Assembly (NCBI GenBank): GCA_905221605.1
Contig: CAJNDS010002448.1
Span: forward strand, 1-62,000
Direction of reading: 5' to 3'
Source: Symbiodinium natans
Taxonomy: Eukaryota; Sar; Dinophyceae; Suessiales; Symbiodiniaceae
DNA length: 62,000 nucleotides
Numbering within the stretch: position 1 is the stretch's first letter; each line of letters opens with the position of its first letter. The notes under the pieces are model-generated. The model saw only the letters and a list, made by a program, of their open reading frames with translations, ran no database searches and had not been told where the DNA came from. The position numbers and the translations under genes were made by a program. Of this stretch, positions 9,804 through 22,160 are shown in pieces.

Positions 9804-10208
9804 GTACAGCTCAAACATCGAAACGCCACAAGCCAATCCCGAAGTGACTGCGCAAGAACTCCAGTACGAAGCCAATACGCCCTATAAAACACGTGCAGGG
9901 GTTTTAGGGCTTCATAATCAGGCTTAGGGTGGTAAAGGGGCCTGAGTGTCCTATAAGGTTTTTTGGGTTGCAATTCCTGGAGGATATATATATATATAAA
10001 TAAATAAACAAATAAATATATATATATATATTTATTTATTTATATTTATATATAAATTGTTTGCCGGCCCTTTAAAGTTTAAGGGTTTGGTGTTTGTTCT
10101 GCTTTCCTGAACGCATCCTGGAGCCCAGGCCTCACGCCGCCCACACCGCACGAGCGAGGCGTGAACCGCTTCGCGGAGAACCCCGCTTTTTGAAACCGGC
10201 AGAACAGC

Positions 10209-10295
10209 GGGTTTAGGGTTTAGGGTTTAGGGTAGGGTTTAGGGTTTAGGGTTTAGGGTTTAGGGTTTAGGGTTTAGGGTTTAGGGTTTAGGGTT
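10209..10295. repeat. Interstitial TTTAGGG array
   Basis: About 12 units with one short TAGGG interruption. A palindromic AT-rich stretch (9985-10060) and a G tract lie nearby. Confidence 0.9.
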
Positions 10296-12904
10296 CGGAG
10301 GTTGACATATTTGGGGGCGGGGGGGGGGGGGGGTGTATGCGCTCACAGGGGGGTTAGGGTTTAAGGGTTAAGGGGGGGGGGGCTAGTTGCCGAAGATAGG
10401 GGATCCCTTCCAACTTTCCTCCCGTTCAACTCTTCCACCTAAGCACAGGCAACGCAGATCCGATGTGTTGGACCCTCGACTCTTTTGAGACCTCGTAAGA
10501 ACTCCCCGACCCCTCAGGCCTTAACAATCCTAAGCCCAAGTGCCCCTCAATCTCAATCCAGGCAAACCTTCAACGGCCATTCTATCTAGGTTTCTACTAA
10601 CCGCTTAAGAACCCACAGCAACAGAAACATATTCCGACTTATAAGGGCAACATAGGGATGATACTCGTTTTAGGGGGGCTTTAAGCTAATGGTAGATCTT
10701 CGGGCTCGGTCGAGGCGGTCGACGTGCAAGATTTGCAAACAGGTTGACGAATGACTTGAGAATCGCCTGTAAGCTCAGGATTCAGGATTCGGTGACTGTA
10801 TAGACAGCATCATCGACCAACAGCCCGAAAACTGCCTGTTTTTAAACCTAATGCAAGAGGCCAGGCATGCCTAGAAAATAGAAGGGGGGTCATCATATTC
10901 CACTTCATGTCCTGTCGGGGTCGCCCTGCAAGCCTGAAACCTCGAACCAAGAGTTTGCTTTTGTTGTTGTTTGTGTTTCCCTTTGCTCTGGTGGGTTGAG
11001 TGATTATATAGGTCTTATGGCAAGGTTTAGGTTTAGGGCCTAGGGTTAGGGTTTAGGGCTTGGGGATGCGAAGTGGACTTGAGAACATGTCCGAGCCCTC
11101 AACCTGCTTGATTCTGCAGGGGCATTTCCTCTAACAGCTTCAGGGTGCAGGGTAACTTACCCCAAACGACTGTAACCCTTGCTATACCCCCACATGCCCG
11201 GAAGTCCCAACCGCGAACTCATTCCTCGAGCACTTGCTTCGCATCTTTGCAGCACTTCTTAAGAAAAAAACTGCGTTCAGGGATCCTGCTGAGGCTCTGA
11301 GGGTCTTAAGTTAGCTTTTGGGCTAGTCTGCTGGATGGAATCATGGGGGGATATACGGTGTACTTCCTGGAATGTACCTGTATCATTCCCTGAAAAACCC
11401 GAAATTCGCAGTGTTTTTTCTACTTTCCAAGGGTTTGGGATGTTGCACGTGTAAGAAATCTGTCCCTGAAATCCCCCCCCCCCCCCACCCAAGAAAAAGG
11501 CCAAATCAGAATTGGCCCTTTCACGTTTTGCTCAGGGCCTGGGTCTGTAGCTGCTTATCAGGTATGGTTCTGGAGCCTCAACAACCTCTCGATGTCGCTT
11601 CTCAAGACTCAACGACCACAGCTAGGGTTTGTCGTTGTTTGATTCGGCGGCTCGGGGGTTTAGGGTTTAGGGTTTAGGGTTCTTAGGAGGGACCCTTAAT
11701 CTCACTCCCCTCTACATATAACCCTTTCTACACGTTACATCGCCCCCCAGAATCCCTTGAAGCACGTTCAAAGGCAGCTGTCTTTGAGCAGCCTCACTGT
11801 GCCCAGGGTCCTGCAGGAAGTCCGGGAGGTGCTACACCAAAAAGCCGCTTCCCCCCCTCAAGATTCAGCCGGCTTAAGGTTTAGGGTTAGGGTTAGGGGT
11901 TAGGGGTTTGGGGTTTAGGGTTTAGGGGTCTAGGGACCTAGAAACAGCGACCGCTTTTTGTCTTCACGCCGAACGCAAGAGGCTTTTGCAAGAATGTGCA
12001 TATGAGGGCGCCCAAGCTGTCGGAATGTAGTGCATGGAGGTTTTTGTGATGAGAAGAGAATAAGGCCTCTTGGCTGGCATTGCAGGGACGCTTGGCTTAA
12101 AACTGCGAACCCCGCACCCCTCTTGCCTGGCTTGCAAAGTCAGCTGGGGAAAATCTTCGACAGTTGCAGCTGCCTGAGCTGGGTGTCAGAGTAGCTCTTG
12201 AAACCCAGAGTGAACCTCCCAAACCCTAGACTCTAGAGAGAATCCAGAGCTGCTAGCAGCTTTGCACACCGAAAGTCCACCATCTTCAAAGGTGGAGGGG
12301 GTGGCCATACAAGGGTCGAATATCTAAGCTTTTGAAGATGAACAAGGGCTATACGGCTGAACTACACGGAGCCCGCAGCATAGAAGTTGCCTGATGCAGC
12401 ATTTCGGGTCTGTCTTTGAATAGGGATGTGTGTCCGTAGAGAGGCTCTAGCTTGTTATCATAAGAAGCCCCCACTCACTGTCGCAGGGTCCGGAAACTCA
12501 GGATTGACAATCGCCCCATCATGGTTCAACGAAAGGAGAACGATGGCTGCACAAGTAAACTAAGTGGGTGATGTATTGCGCCGTTGAAAAGAGATCCGAG
12601 CTCCCCTATAGATTCTTCAAACAACCCCAAGATTTTCTACACGGGCCGCCGGCAGCTATAGTCTTGAGGCTCCTATGCCCAGCCTGTAAGCCAGAAGTCC
12701 CTTAAGCCTGCCCCTAACCATTTTCCAGCTCTCAGGCGTGTTTAGGGTTTAGGGTTTAGGGCTTAGGGTCCCAGGAGGAAATTCCGGTTCGACAGAAACC
12801 CCCCTGTTCGGGTAATGACAAGGTGCGTGGCGTCGGGGAGCACCTCGGTGGCTCCGGAGAAGTCCTGGCCTCGAAGGTTCATCTTCGAACTGTCGTCTGA
12901 CTCG

Positions 12905-12907
<3 letters not shown>

Positions 12908-12969
<62 letters not shown>

Positions 12970-12972
12970 TGT
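12908..12972. repeat. (GT)n microsatellite followed by T and G tracts
   Basis: About 30 GT dinucleotides, then poly-T and a run of about 16 G. Frames through it on either strand are not genes. Confidence 0.95.
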
Positions 12973-13464
12973 GTCTGTGTTTTCTTTTTTTTTTTTTGGG
13001 GGGGGGGGGGGGGGTTGGGGGGGTGGGGGATCTTAGGAACTTGCACGATGCAGCTATGACACGGCGCAGCCACACAGTACGGCCAGCGCACCTTGCGTGG
13101 AGTCTGTGTAGGTGATGAAGCATCGCATGCCCGCCGCCTGAGCTGGCTTCGACATCCCCATAACCCACTAGGAATCAGGTGGGATAGCTGAGAAGTCCAG
13201 AAAGCAACTGCTATCCCCCGAAAAAGCTGCCGAAATCTTTCAGGGCCTCTATGAGGAAGCCCCGAAGCCGAGAGTGTGGTGTCCTAAGCCCGGTGCCAGC
13301 GCAGCTTCCAAGCCAATCCTGCTCTCCGTATGGCAGTCTTTACGGTGGTTTTCAGGGTGTAGGAGGTTCGGCAATCAGGGTTCAGGGTTCGGGGCGTGTG
13401 TGGTAAGGCCATGGTCTACATGATGTATCGAAGTCTGGCGCAATGATGCAGCTGGCGCAAAAAA

Positions 13465-13478
13465 CATTTTGGCTCCAG
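13465..13478 (+). other. Second spliced-leader-like 14-mer
   Basis: CATTTTGGCTCCAG occurs here on the plus strand. It is identical over 14 bases to the relict leader upstream of the GH7 copy and shares CATTTTGGCTC with the true leader. No open frame of note follows. It could be a second leader relict or a shared repeat fragment. Confidence 0.35.
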
Positions 13479-13684
13479 ATCTATTTACCGTGTTTTCTCG
13501 GGGGGTCCGTGCTACGTTTTGTCCCGAGGCCTTGGTTTAGGGTTTAGGGTTTAGAGTGTAGGGTTTAGGGTTTAGGGTTTAGGGTATCTGCAGCCCACTC
13601 TGGAGGAGTCAGGGACAACGCCAAGTCTCAAGAGGGCTCTGGGGCGTGCGGCGTTTCGTCTCTTCAAGAACTCAGGCAAGCCCC

Positions 13685-13893
13685 ACGACACTCCGAGCCC
13701 TAAACCCTAAACCCTAAACCCTTTTGACCCCGCGCGCGCTCTGACGGCTGCCCAAACCCTAAACCCTAAACCCTAAACCCTAAACCCTAAACCCTAAACC
13801 CTAAACCCTAAACCCTAAACCCTAAACCCTGAACCCTAAACCCTATAAACCCTATAAACCCTATAAACCCTAAACCCTAAACCCTAAACCCAA
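13685..13893. repeat. Interstitial CCCTAAA array
   Basis: Around 20 CCCTAAA units with CCCTATAAA variants. Confidence 0.9.
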
Positions 13894-15581
13894 ATTCAAC
13901 CTAAAACCTGAGCCATCTCCACCCTCCAAGCTCTAGAAACCCTAAGCCCTTTCTTGCTTCCTGGGCTCCCTGATGGATGTAGCAAGAACAGTCGCTCTCC
14001 GAGCAAAGGCCCCCCAGAACCCTAAGGGGGTCCATGTATCTGTATAGTATATACTTGGGCCTTAAAGGGGTTCCCATCTTGTGGCTATGGGGCCAAACCC
14101 TAAACCCTAAGCCCTAAGCCCTAAACCCTAAACCCCCAATAAGGTACCCCTAAAATCGCAAACCCCCATCTTACCTCTCCCCTTAGGGTGCTGAGCTCCG
14201 GGCTTCGAATCCTCAACCACGGCGCAGCGCTCGGCCGGGACGCCCAAGCCTCGGGGAGGGTTTGGGGTTTGGGGTTTGGGGTTTAGGGTTTAGGGTTTGG
14301 GGTTTAGGGTTTAGGGTTTAGGGTTTCACCCTGGCACTCGCACTTGGCCGGCAAGGTTTAGGGTTTAGGGTTTGGGGTTTAGGGCTTGGGGTTTGTGGTT
14401 TAGGGTTTTGCTACCTCGGCTCTTTTTGGAGCTCCATGATGAAGGTGAAACCTTGTGCCTTATCACAGAGTAGATCCGTCAACAGCTCGTACTACAGTAC
14501 CGCGAACATAAGTTAAAGGTTGATGGGTCGTCTGCGAAGTCATCCTGATGGTGAGGGTTTTTGCGCTAGGGTCCGCTGGGGTACACTCTTGAGTGGAACC
14601 GCAGGGGAATGCAGTCAAGTATCGGCCAGGAAGAGTAGCTGATGAACACATGCTTGGAGCAAAGAACGTGTTCCCCCCCACAGAAACACATCAGCCCTCA
14701 AAACCTGAAAGGCGCTGGGGGCATCATGCATCTGGGCTCCAGGCGTTCAGATGCAAGCTTGTAAATCAAAGGGTCTGGCTTCTTCCTGGCCGACATGTGT
14801 GGCATTTAGAGCCCAGGAGTGGAGGTGTTCAGGCATGGCACACGGCCTGTAGCAGGTCTCCTTCCGGCCTGCCTCATGAAGATGTGTTCTTGGAGTGTGC
14901 AACATGCCCCAAACCCCAAACCATAAAAACGCCAAAAACATGCAACAGCAAAGCATATTGGCTTTCCTTTGTCGGAGCCTTGACCTCCAGGAACGAGGTA
15001 ATCGTGGATGTGAGTAGAGTTGTGTCAATGCACAATGATCACTGTCTCACCCCAATCTTGTCAAAGTCCCCGTGCCACATGTCGGCGAGGTTTCTCAATC
15101 TACTTGCTGTTTGAGTCCTGCCTGAGTATTCAAGGGCTGATCGAAGTCACGCTCCCTCTACAGGTCTCTGCAAATGATTGCACAATCACTGTCTAGGGCA
15201 ACGCTAAAGATCCGCAAACCTAGGTCAGCTCCTCCGCTGTGCAAGGCAAATATGCCTTGATGTTAGAACTGTAGTAACGAGCTACTACGTGTAATAACGT
15301 TACGATTCACAAGAAAGGTGAGAAGTACTACTCTAATGTTAGGTAGGAACACACGATGAACATATTGTCATTGTGGGTTGTCCCAGGTTCCCTTAGTGGA
15401 TCCTGCTCACGTCGTCGCCGAGCAGTATCAAGTCAAACTGCTCCAGGAGGTCTTCCTCACAACGAGGGATCAGAGGACCAATGCCACAATGGAAGGACAA
15501 TCCTAAACCCTAGCCCTAAACCCTAAACCCTAAAGCCCTAAACCCTAAACCCTGTTTTGCTTCAGGTCTCCTGTGGGAAAC

Positions 15582-15678
15582 CTTGGAGCCCAAACGTTTC
15601 AACGTCCCTTTGGCAGTCTGAGCTCGCTGCTCCCACAACGGCGGAAAGGACCTGCTGTGCAGCTTCCTTGGTGCCGGC
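15582..15678 (-). CDS. Helical exon AGTKEAAQQVLSAVVGAASS, minus strand
   Basis: Acceptor ATTCTCAG, then 32 codons (AGTKEAAQQVLSAVVGAASS, DCQRDVETFGLQ), ending G|GTTTCC. Good codon-like composition between heptamer repeats on one side and a short unique stretch on the other. Confidence 0.5.
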
Positions 15679-17053
15679 CTGAGAATGGGCTCACTGACGG
15701 TTTAGGGTTTACGGTTAGGAGCCAGGATTCAATGTATCGGAGCTTGTAGATTCCGTAGGATTTGCGTGCGTGGCTTGGGAAGAATCAGGAGGGTGGGGGG
15801 GGGGGGGGGTACGTTTCGGGGTGCTCAGGGCAAAGAGAGCGATCATAGCAGCGCACATCGCGGACTCGAAAATCCTCGCCTCAAAGTCGAAAATACCCAG
15901 CAAGCTGAAAAACCCAAAATGGATGTCCTACGCCCCTCTCACTAAACCCCGGCCCCCCAATCCGGCTCTCTAGGAAGGATCCCCTAAACCCTAAACCCTA
16001 AACCCTAAACCCTAAACCCTAAACCCTATATGGCACACCAAGGCTGGGGACTCTCAGCCAAGGGGCGGAGCAAATCGCCATCCTTTCGGTGCGGAGACTC
16101 TTGGGTAGGAGTGATGTGGAGGTTTGCGAGAGTAGGGGACGCCCCATGTGGATCCCCAAATTGTAGGAATTCCCTTTCATAAGAACCCCGAATAATTCGG
16201 ATGCCCCTTGTAATCCGGACCCCCAATAAGGTACCCCCGAATTTCGGAGACCCCATGTAGTGTGAGAATCCGTGTTCCCGGCATCCAAGTCTGCTTTCTG
16301 TTGGTGCATTACTCTCTTCCTTCAATGGATTGAGGTTTCAGGTTCGACCCGAAACGGCACTAAATCCACTTAATCACGGAAACGGAGTCTAAGCTCTCAG
16401 TCTCTGAACGGCACAAGACATGAACAAAACACATCGAAGCCCCACCCCTTCTAAAGAAAGACCAGCCCTCCCAAGCGCACCCCAAAACTCAACCCGACCC
16501 CCCATATCCATCCAAACCCACCCTGACCCTTCTAGAATTCTAGATTTAATCAAGCCCACCCCCAAAACCCACCCAAGTCAAGGCCCCCTGTAAACCAGAC
16601 GGCAGGTCTTCCGACAGGATTTGAAGAAAAAAGGAGAGTGTAAGAGAGTGTATAAGAAGGAAAGGGAAAACAAGTGCTAAAGAGAAGGGAAACAAAAGCA
16701 ACACGAACACCCCCTAATAGCCTCCCCCATACAGGAGCCTACATGCGAAAACCCATCCTCACTTGTGGGAACCATACTCCGAAAAGCAAGCAAGGAGAAA
16801 CATCATGGTCATGATAATCATACTCACACAGTCATCATAGCCGTCATAAATAAATAACCCGCGTAATCACAAAACCCACGACGCTCGTGCCAATCATAAT
16901 AATCACAAACAAATCATATCATCATCATAATGATCATAGCAAAATCATAACAATCATCATAGTCATCAGAATTAGCATCCTAACCCTAGTCATCATTAAC
17001 ATCCCCCCAACCCCCCCCCCCCCCCTCCCCGCAAGTGTGTTCGGGGGAGAAGC

Positions 17054-17125
17054 CTCAGGTTTCGCCGCTGGAGCCCTTCCTCGATCAGCGCCAGGATGCC
17101 CGGGCGGGCGGAGGCTTTCCCAGAC
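17054..17125 (-). CDS. Possible exon ARPGILALIEEGLQRRN, minus strand
   Basis: Acceptor AAGTTAG, 23 codons including SARPGILALIEEGLQRRNL, GC donor AG|GCTTCT. Sits between a poly-C tract and heptamer-like repeats. Confidence 0.35.
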
Positions 17126-17654
17126 CTAACTTAGGGGTTTCGGGGTTTAGGGGGCTATAGGATTTAGGGTTTCGGCTCTCACACTGGCGCACGCGCACGC
17201 AAGGCTCCAGAGGTCCAGAGGTCCTCGTGTCGTTATGCTACAACACATTGGAAGCAGCTCAAGCGTGTTGCACAACCACCGCCCACGCACCTAGGGTTTA
17301 TGAGGGCTGTTATTTCTCCCGTCCCGCCTAGATGAACTGAAGTCTACTTTGGTTTAGGGTTTGGGGCTTAGGGTGTCGAGCAAGGGCTTCTGAATAATCA
17401 GAAGAGTCATCAGAAAAAAGCCAAGTCTACTTCGCGAGCAGTATTCGTGCAGTTTGCCCATGGCTTGTGTGGGGTCTCATACACAAGCTAGTAGGGACCT
17501 TGGTAATTAAACAAGAATTAGGGCTCGTAGGGCTATTCAGGCAATTGGGAGTGATGGTATTTAAAGTTGCTGGCAAGACACCTCATAGGGTCTCCCCTCG
17601 AAACGTTTCGGCCGAATTATGGCCACTGCGCTTCGTAGTGTTTACGATGGGATC

Positions 17655-17761
17655 TTAGGATGTTCCCCCCTTATTTTAGCAGCCCTTAATAGGGATGATC
17701 ATAATTAGGGCGTACTACAATCCCACTTAGGGACTGTCAGTAGAGGGAGAAACATCCCAAG
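17655..17761. mobile_element. Introner-like element family I2
   Basis: Ends related to TTGGGATGTTCCCCCTTAT and its reverse complement (here TAGGATGTTCCCCCCTTATT ... GAGAAACATCCCAAG), with inner AATAGGG/CCCACTTAGGGACTGTCAGTA. Confidence 0.6.
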
Positions 17762-18291
17762 TCGGATCCCGGCCAGAAGCACTAGCTCGGCGCCATGCCC
17801 CGACACACGACTGGCGAACCGCATCGGGGAGGACTGTGTTACAACGGGAAAAGCCACTCAAGACCTGAGTTGATTGCATGAACTATGTCCCTGGCGTCAC
17901 ATAGCCACGGTAGATGTCGGTCTTCCTGTCCTTGCGCGTCTCTTTTTGTGACTGACTTTGGGTCATGGAAAGGAAAACTCAAGAATGGGCTTCCGAGCCG
18001 CTTTTCAAGGCCGGGGAGGGTCTAGAGCCCGTCAGAGTGGAACCAGCATCAAGTGGTCCCAGTCCTATTGTTTCCGAGTCCGATATCACAACACCCTGTT
18101 GTTCATGGCTTGGCCCGGCTAGGCCAATGCTCTCACGTGGGCTGGTACGACAAGTTGTGTGACATCAGCGAAGCTAACGTAGCTCAACACAATCAACCAG
18201 TTTCCATGCACAATCAGGGTTTTCATAAGTTATTCTAGGACTTATAGAGCGGCAAAGGTCTCTTAAAGGATTCAGCACCCAGAGCACAAAC

Positions 18292-18390
18292 AGCGTCGCC
18301 GCGTCGCCTGTAGGGCGTCAATGAGCGCTTCGCGGCTCATCTCATCTTCGGGCGGAGGACCTTTCACCGAGGTGGGCCAGCCCACTTCGC
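18292..18390 (-). CDS. Possible exon EVGWPTSVKGPPPEDEMSRE, minus strand
   Basis: Acceptor TCACGCAG, then 32 codons (EVGWPTSVKGPPPEDEMSRE, ALIDALQATRRR), donor T|GTTTGTG or a GC donor slightly upstream. Phase does not connect directly to the 17.1-kb exon. Confidence 0.4.
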
Positions 18391-18748
18391 CTGCGTGAGA
18401 CGCTGGGGGGGGTTCATATAGGCTGTAGGTCTTGAGGTTTCGGTTTCATAGGCTTTTTAAATAAGATTTTCAGGAGCGATCGCAGGCGGGGTATTGGGAT
18501 GCGGCTCTAAGTCATCGAGACCCTTTGTCAGAATTCCCAAAAGATCCCACGAGGCACCGCATGGACCCAAGATAGAACCCCACTCCTCCTCCTCCCCCCT
18601 AACCCTAAACCCTAAACCCTAAACCCTAAACCCTAAACCCTAAACCCTAGACCCTCCTCCCCTCGGTTCCCAGTTGGGGCAAACCCGGGCTTCGACTGCC
18701 CCTGAGGCCCCTGCCGAAATGATAGCGCATCTTCGGCTTGCCTTGAGA

Positions 18749-18914
18749 TTGGTCAGCTCTCTAAAACTAGGGTCCCCTTTTGGGTACCCTAAATGTCAGG
18801 TTGCCTTGATATTGGTCAGTTCTCTAAAACTAGGGTCCCCTTTTGGGTACCCTAAATGTCAGGGGGCCCTTAAGGTCCCCTTTTGGGTACCCCAAATGTC
18901 AGAGGGCCCTTAAA
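18749..18914. repeat. Tandem repeat carrying family I3 motif
   Basis: CTAAAACTAGGGTCCCCTTTTGGGTACCCTAAATGTCAG occurs twice, separated by about 65 bp period, and a third shorter copy follows (GTCCCCTTTTGGGTACCCCA). Each unit contains an inverted GGGTACC core. Confidence 0.75.
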
Positions 18915-18919
18915 AGGGA

Positions 18920-20720
18920 CCATAATTTAGAGGAGAAGTGATTGATCTGGTCAGTTTGGCTTCGAGGTTTTGGGCTTGTACAGTTTTTTTGGGGACCCCG
19001 ATAGGACGACGTTACATCTCATTTTCTGAACCGAGTTGCGGTACCCAAACAAGCCATGTCACGGCCCCATCATGTCCCATCTACAAGTGCAGTCGCCCAC
19101 CCGATATCTCGATCCCCCCTAAAACCTCTAGGGTTTAGGACTTAGGGCGCTTCAGATTGCTTCTGCAGTTTAAGGAGGATTTAAAAAAACGGGGGGGTGG
19201 GGGGGGGGGGGAGTACCCTGAGTACCTCATGTAGACATCAGGTGAAAACGGCTGAGCAATAGCTGGAAAGCTCCAAGGCGGAACCTCAATTGCCAAGACG
19301 TCGCCTTCGCTCTTCCTTTGCAACATTCAGCCAAAAGCCTAATTCGCCTACCTGCAGTAAAGTAGTAAAGAGGGGCTAACTGAATCCCGGTTCGAAGACT
19401 TCAGCGCCTGCATACTTAGCAGCTCGGGAGACAAATCCGACCGTTCATGCATCTACGCGATGCGGAAGCATCAGATTCAGTCCCGGCCGCCACCGCCGAT
19501 TTTGTTCTGCAGCACGTCCTTGGGAAGATCTATGGTAACGTAAGATCGACTTGGATGGGCTTTCGAAACTGTAATGTATTCAGCTGGTTTTGAAGCTGGT
19601 CGCTTCAGGGTGTCTTTAGGCTTGGGTGAAACAGATCTGTGTGGCGTAGGGGTGGCCTGCGTGCGGGTTCCGGGCGAGGTCTCTAAAGCTTGGTGCTTGG
19701 GACTCAGAGGGTCGATGGCTCCGTGTGCTGATCGGAATTGGCTACCCTGAAAACCCTTTAAAGCCTAAACGCTAAACCCTGGAAGGGGGCTCCGACCTGC
19801 TCAATTTATGCAGGGGGCCTTAGTATGATTCAAGAAAATACACCTTAGTCAAGGGGCCGCAATATGATTCAAGATATCATGCTTCATGTCAGCCGAATCA
19901 TAAGGCCGCGACGTAGTACCTGAGCCAGAGGGGAAACAGCCGATGCCCAAATCTCAAAGCGGCGCACGCCTTCAATCCACCACTAGTTAGGATTCAGGGC
20001 TTGCGCGGGGGGGAGGGGGGTAACATGTAAACAAAAACATGTTCGTATTAATGAACAAATATAAACACACACGCACATGTGTATATATATATATATACAT
20101 ATGTATGATGTATGATTTTCATGCATATATGATATGCATATACACGTATGTTACAGTTCATAATTGTAAAAGAAGGGTTTCGGGGATAGATCTTTATGTG
20201 AGCATCAATAATGACAAATGTAACTTGCGCCCCTCCTCATCCCCCTCCTGAAACATGTGCAGGGGCCGTGACTGTTCAGGACCCTGGAATCTAACCCTGA
20301 ACGACCCCCCCTGAAGACTTGACTGCCTGGCTGTTTTGGACCCGCGGCTTGAGAAAGAAGCTTCTGGTTTCCGTGCTTTGCTGAAATCGGTCATTGTGAG
20401 TCTTGTCAGGGTCCCTAAGCCCATTCTCACATCTGGCTTAGGGCCGTCGGTTTGCAGGGCTCTGTGGGCCTTATGTGCAGAAGCCTGGCACAGTGGGGGC
20501 GAAAAAAAATTTTCTGGTCCGGCAGCATTTCCCAGCATTCTTTGATTCCTTTGGGAGTTTCTACTACTCCGCGCAGCTTGTTTTCGCACTCAACCTGGGA
20601 CTTTCTTAGACTTTCTTCAGGTCTTCAGGAAGTTTTCAAAGCCACACAGAGGCACGCAATCTCCAGCGCAGCCACCTCAAAGAAGCCTCACCCAAAACAT
20701 TATCAGGTAGACTCTTGCCC
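18920..20720. other. No gene recognised
   Basis: Unique sequence with a G tract (19190-19212) and a TATA/TATG stretch (20070-20160). The expected third HAD exon was sought on the minus strand below 20720 and not found. Confidence 0.55.
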
Positions 20721-20726
20721 GGTTGC

Positions 20727-21030
20727 TCCTTGGACCAAACCGCGTCCACCTCAAACTCGGCAAAGACCTCGTTGTAGGCCTCCCTGTGTAGGTATTCCTC
20801 ACACCACCAAGCAAGGCCTCCAATGTTACAAAAGTCTTGATCCACAAGCCACTGGTAGTACATCAATATATACAATATACTATACCATAGCAGAATACAA
20901 CATAATACATTTTTTGTTCTTACTTGAAGGCTGTGCGTCTCGTCCAAGCCCAAGTGTCCGAATCTGCGATCACGCCGTCGCAGTCCAGAAGCAAAGCTTG
21001 CAAGCTGTCAGCTCCTGAGGAGATCTGCTT
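20727..21030 (-). CDS. HAD-superfamily hydrolase, two exons (partial gene)
   Basis: Exon 1 (3' end at 20959) ends in LQALLLDCDGVIADS, the DxD nucleophile motif of haloacid-dehalogenase phosphatases. Exon 2 (20727-20797) continues with EYLHREAYNEVFAEFEV. Spliced, DCDGVIADSEYLHREAYN closely follows the pattern of plant and algal CbbY-like HAD proteins (DCDGVI.ESEHLHR.AYN). The intron (20798-20958, 161 nt) begins GA and ends AG before a G, a donor class known in dinoflagellates. Exon 2 seems to end at a GC donor (GGA|GCAACC). The conserved GGGKPKMRWYF exon expected next was not found downstream, so the gene is either truncated or continues after a long intron. The 5' limit of exon 1 is uncertain. 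Confidence 0.6.
20798..20958 (-). other. GA-AG intron of the HAD gene
   Basis: Removing 161 nt that start GACACTTGG and end GGTGTGAG joins GATTCG to GAATACC and restores the HAD motif in frame. A canonical-looking GTAAGA lies 30 nt inside the intron, but using it would insert residues unlike the family. Confidence 0.55.
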
Positions 21031-21803
21031 TCTGAGGTCTGCGAAGACTGCCCCCCCTAGTAGCCCTGAAGCCGCAGAACTCCCTCTCAAGTGCTTGACA
21101 TAGGGGAAATCACCACTTTCCGGTGGCCCCGCTACTCTTTCTGAACGGAGTGCGAAGGGCCGGGCCCTTTCTAGACACATCGAGGAGGCAGTGCCCCAGG
21201 CTTGCGGGCGTAGAAATATGCGGGAATCCGTCCGTTCCTAGGTCTGGGGCCAGAAAAACTCTTTCCCCGCGAATGCTGCTGTGATTCCTGCAGCTTGCCG
21301 GGTCGCACGAAGCCGCCTGCAAGGCGCTTAATTGAAAAACATGGAGGTCTGGGAGATATGCACTGGATATGAACAGAATCTACAAAACACAGCCTGGCAA
21401 GCCCTAGGCCGCCCAGTGTTGAGCCAGGTTTGGGTGCTCGTCTGGCATTTTAGGGCTGAAGGCTTGAATGGGTCTGGATCGCTCACAAAACTCCGGGTCA
21501 GGGCTGTCGTCTTCGCTATAACAATTTGTCCGGAACCCGGCAGATGTTGGGCGACGAATCATGGTTTTTCCAGCAGGGCCTGAGCAGATGCTCACCCCAA
21601 AGCGCCTCAATCAAGCAGAAATGCCGAATCCTCGTGCCCAACCTGAAAACCCCTACGTGCCCTGGGGTTGGGCAAGAGAAGTGAGGCGGTGCAGAGCTCT
21701 TTCGCGCAATGGCATGACAGCACGTCAGAAGGGGGCAAAGAGCCCTGGTGCTGTAGTGGCTTCTGGATGGGTCCCGTCTCGGCAAGTTTCAGAAATTTGG
21801 TCC

Positions 21804-21956
21804 TAGTTGCTGAGTACCAGCACCAAACAAGGTTAACCATTCTAATTCTGGTAGGATTATATATACCATATGTATGTGTACATCTATATTTGTATGCGTG
21901 TATATATATATACACATATATACCGCAAAAGGTTTACCTACTCAGTTACCAAGTAG
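21804..21956. mobile_element. Introner-like element family I5, expanded by AT repeats
   Basis: TAGTTGCTGAGTACC ... GGTTTACCTACTCAGTTACCAAGTA. The core AACAAGGTTAACCATTCTAATT matches the 42.9-kb copy; a TATA/TATG microsatellite has grown inside. Confidence 0.55.
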
Positions 21957-21992
21957 TAGGGTTTGGGGAGGGGGGTTCAGCAGCAGCCTTTT

Positions 21993-22087
21993 GAGAACTA
22001 GACCCTGCTGCGGAAATCAGTCGTGCTCGATGCGGCGCTGGAGGAAGGACACCGCGCGATGCTTTCGCAGCTGCACCTTTGACGACC
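21993..22087 (-). CDS. Possible further exon downstream of the 22.6-34.9 kb helical gene
   Basis: A heptamer array ends TTTAG|GGTCGTC, and an open frame follows that fits the phase left by the 22607 exon (VVKGAAAKASRG ... RARLISAAG). It ends at a possible donor GG|GTCTAG. A second reading frame here (VQLRKHRAVSFLQRRIEHD, then stop) is equally exon-like, so this end is ambiguous. Confidence 0.3.
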
Positions 22088-22160
22088 CTAAACCCTAAAC
22101 CCTAAACCCTAAACCCTAAACCCTAAACCCTAAAACCTAAACCCTAAACCCTGAACCCCT
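22085..22160. repeat. Interstitial CCCTAAA array
   Basis: About 10 units. On the minus strand its last TTTAG may act as the acceptor of the 22087 exon candidate. Confidence 0.85.

Larger units (their letters stand above)
9810..15580. other. Repeat-rich interval without a supported gene
   Basis: Contains an AT palindrome (9985-10060), heptamer arrays (10.2, 11.66, 13.5-13.9, 14.1, 14.27, 14.36 kb), the GT microsatellite and G tracts. Possible short exon text on the minus strand at about 12130-12190 (SYSDTQLRQLQLSKIF) and on the plus strand at about 11776-11850 (LQEVREVLHQKAAS) is too weak to call. Confidence 0.6.

Noticed and set aside
12749-13168. A 139-codon frame with His-Thr repeats
   Set aside because: Produced by the GT microsatellite and G tract.
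18749-18914. CRISPR-like spacing of repeats
   Set aside because: Only two to three units, diverged, in a clearly eukaryotic intron-rich context.
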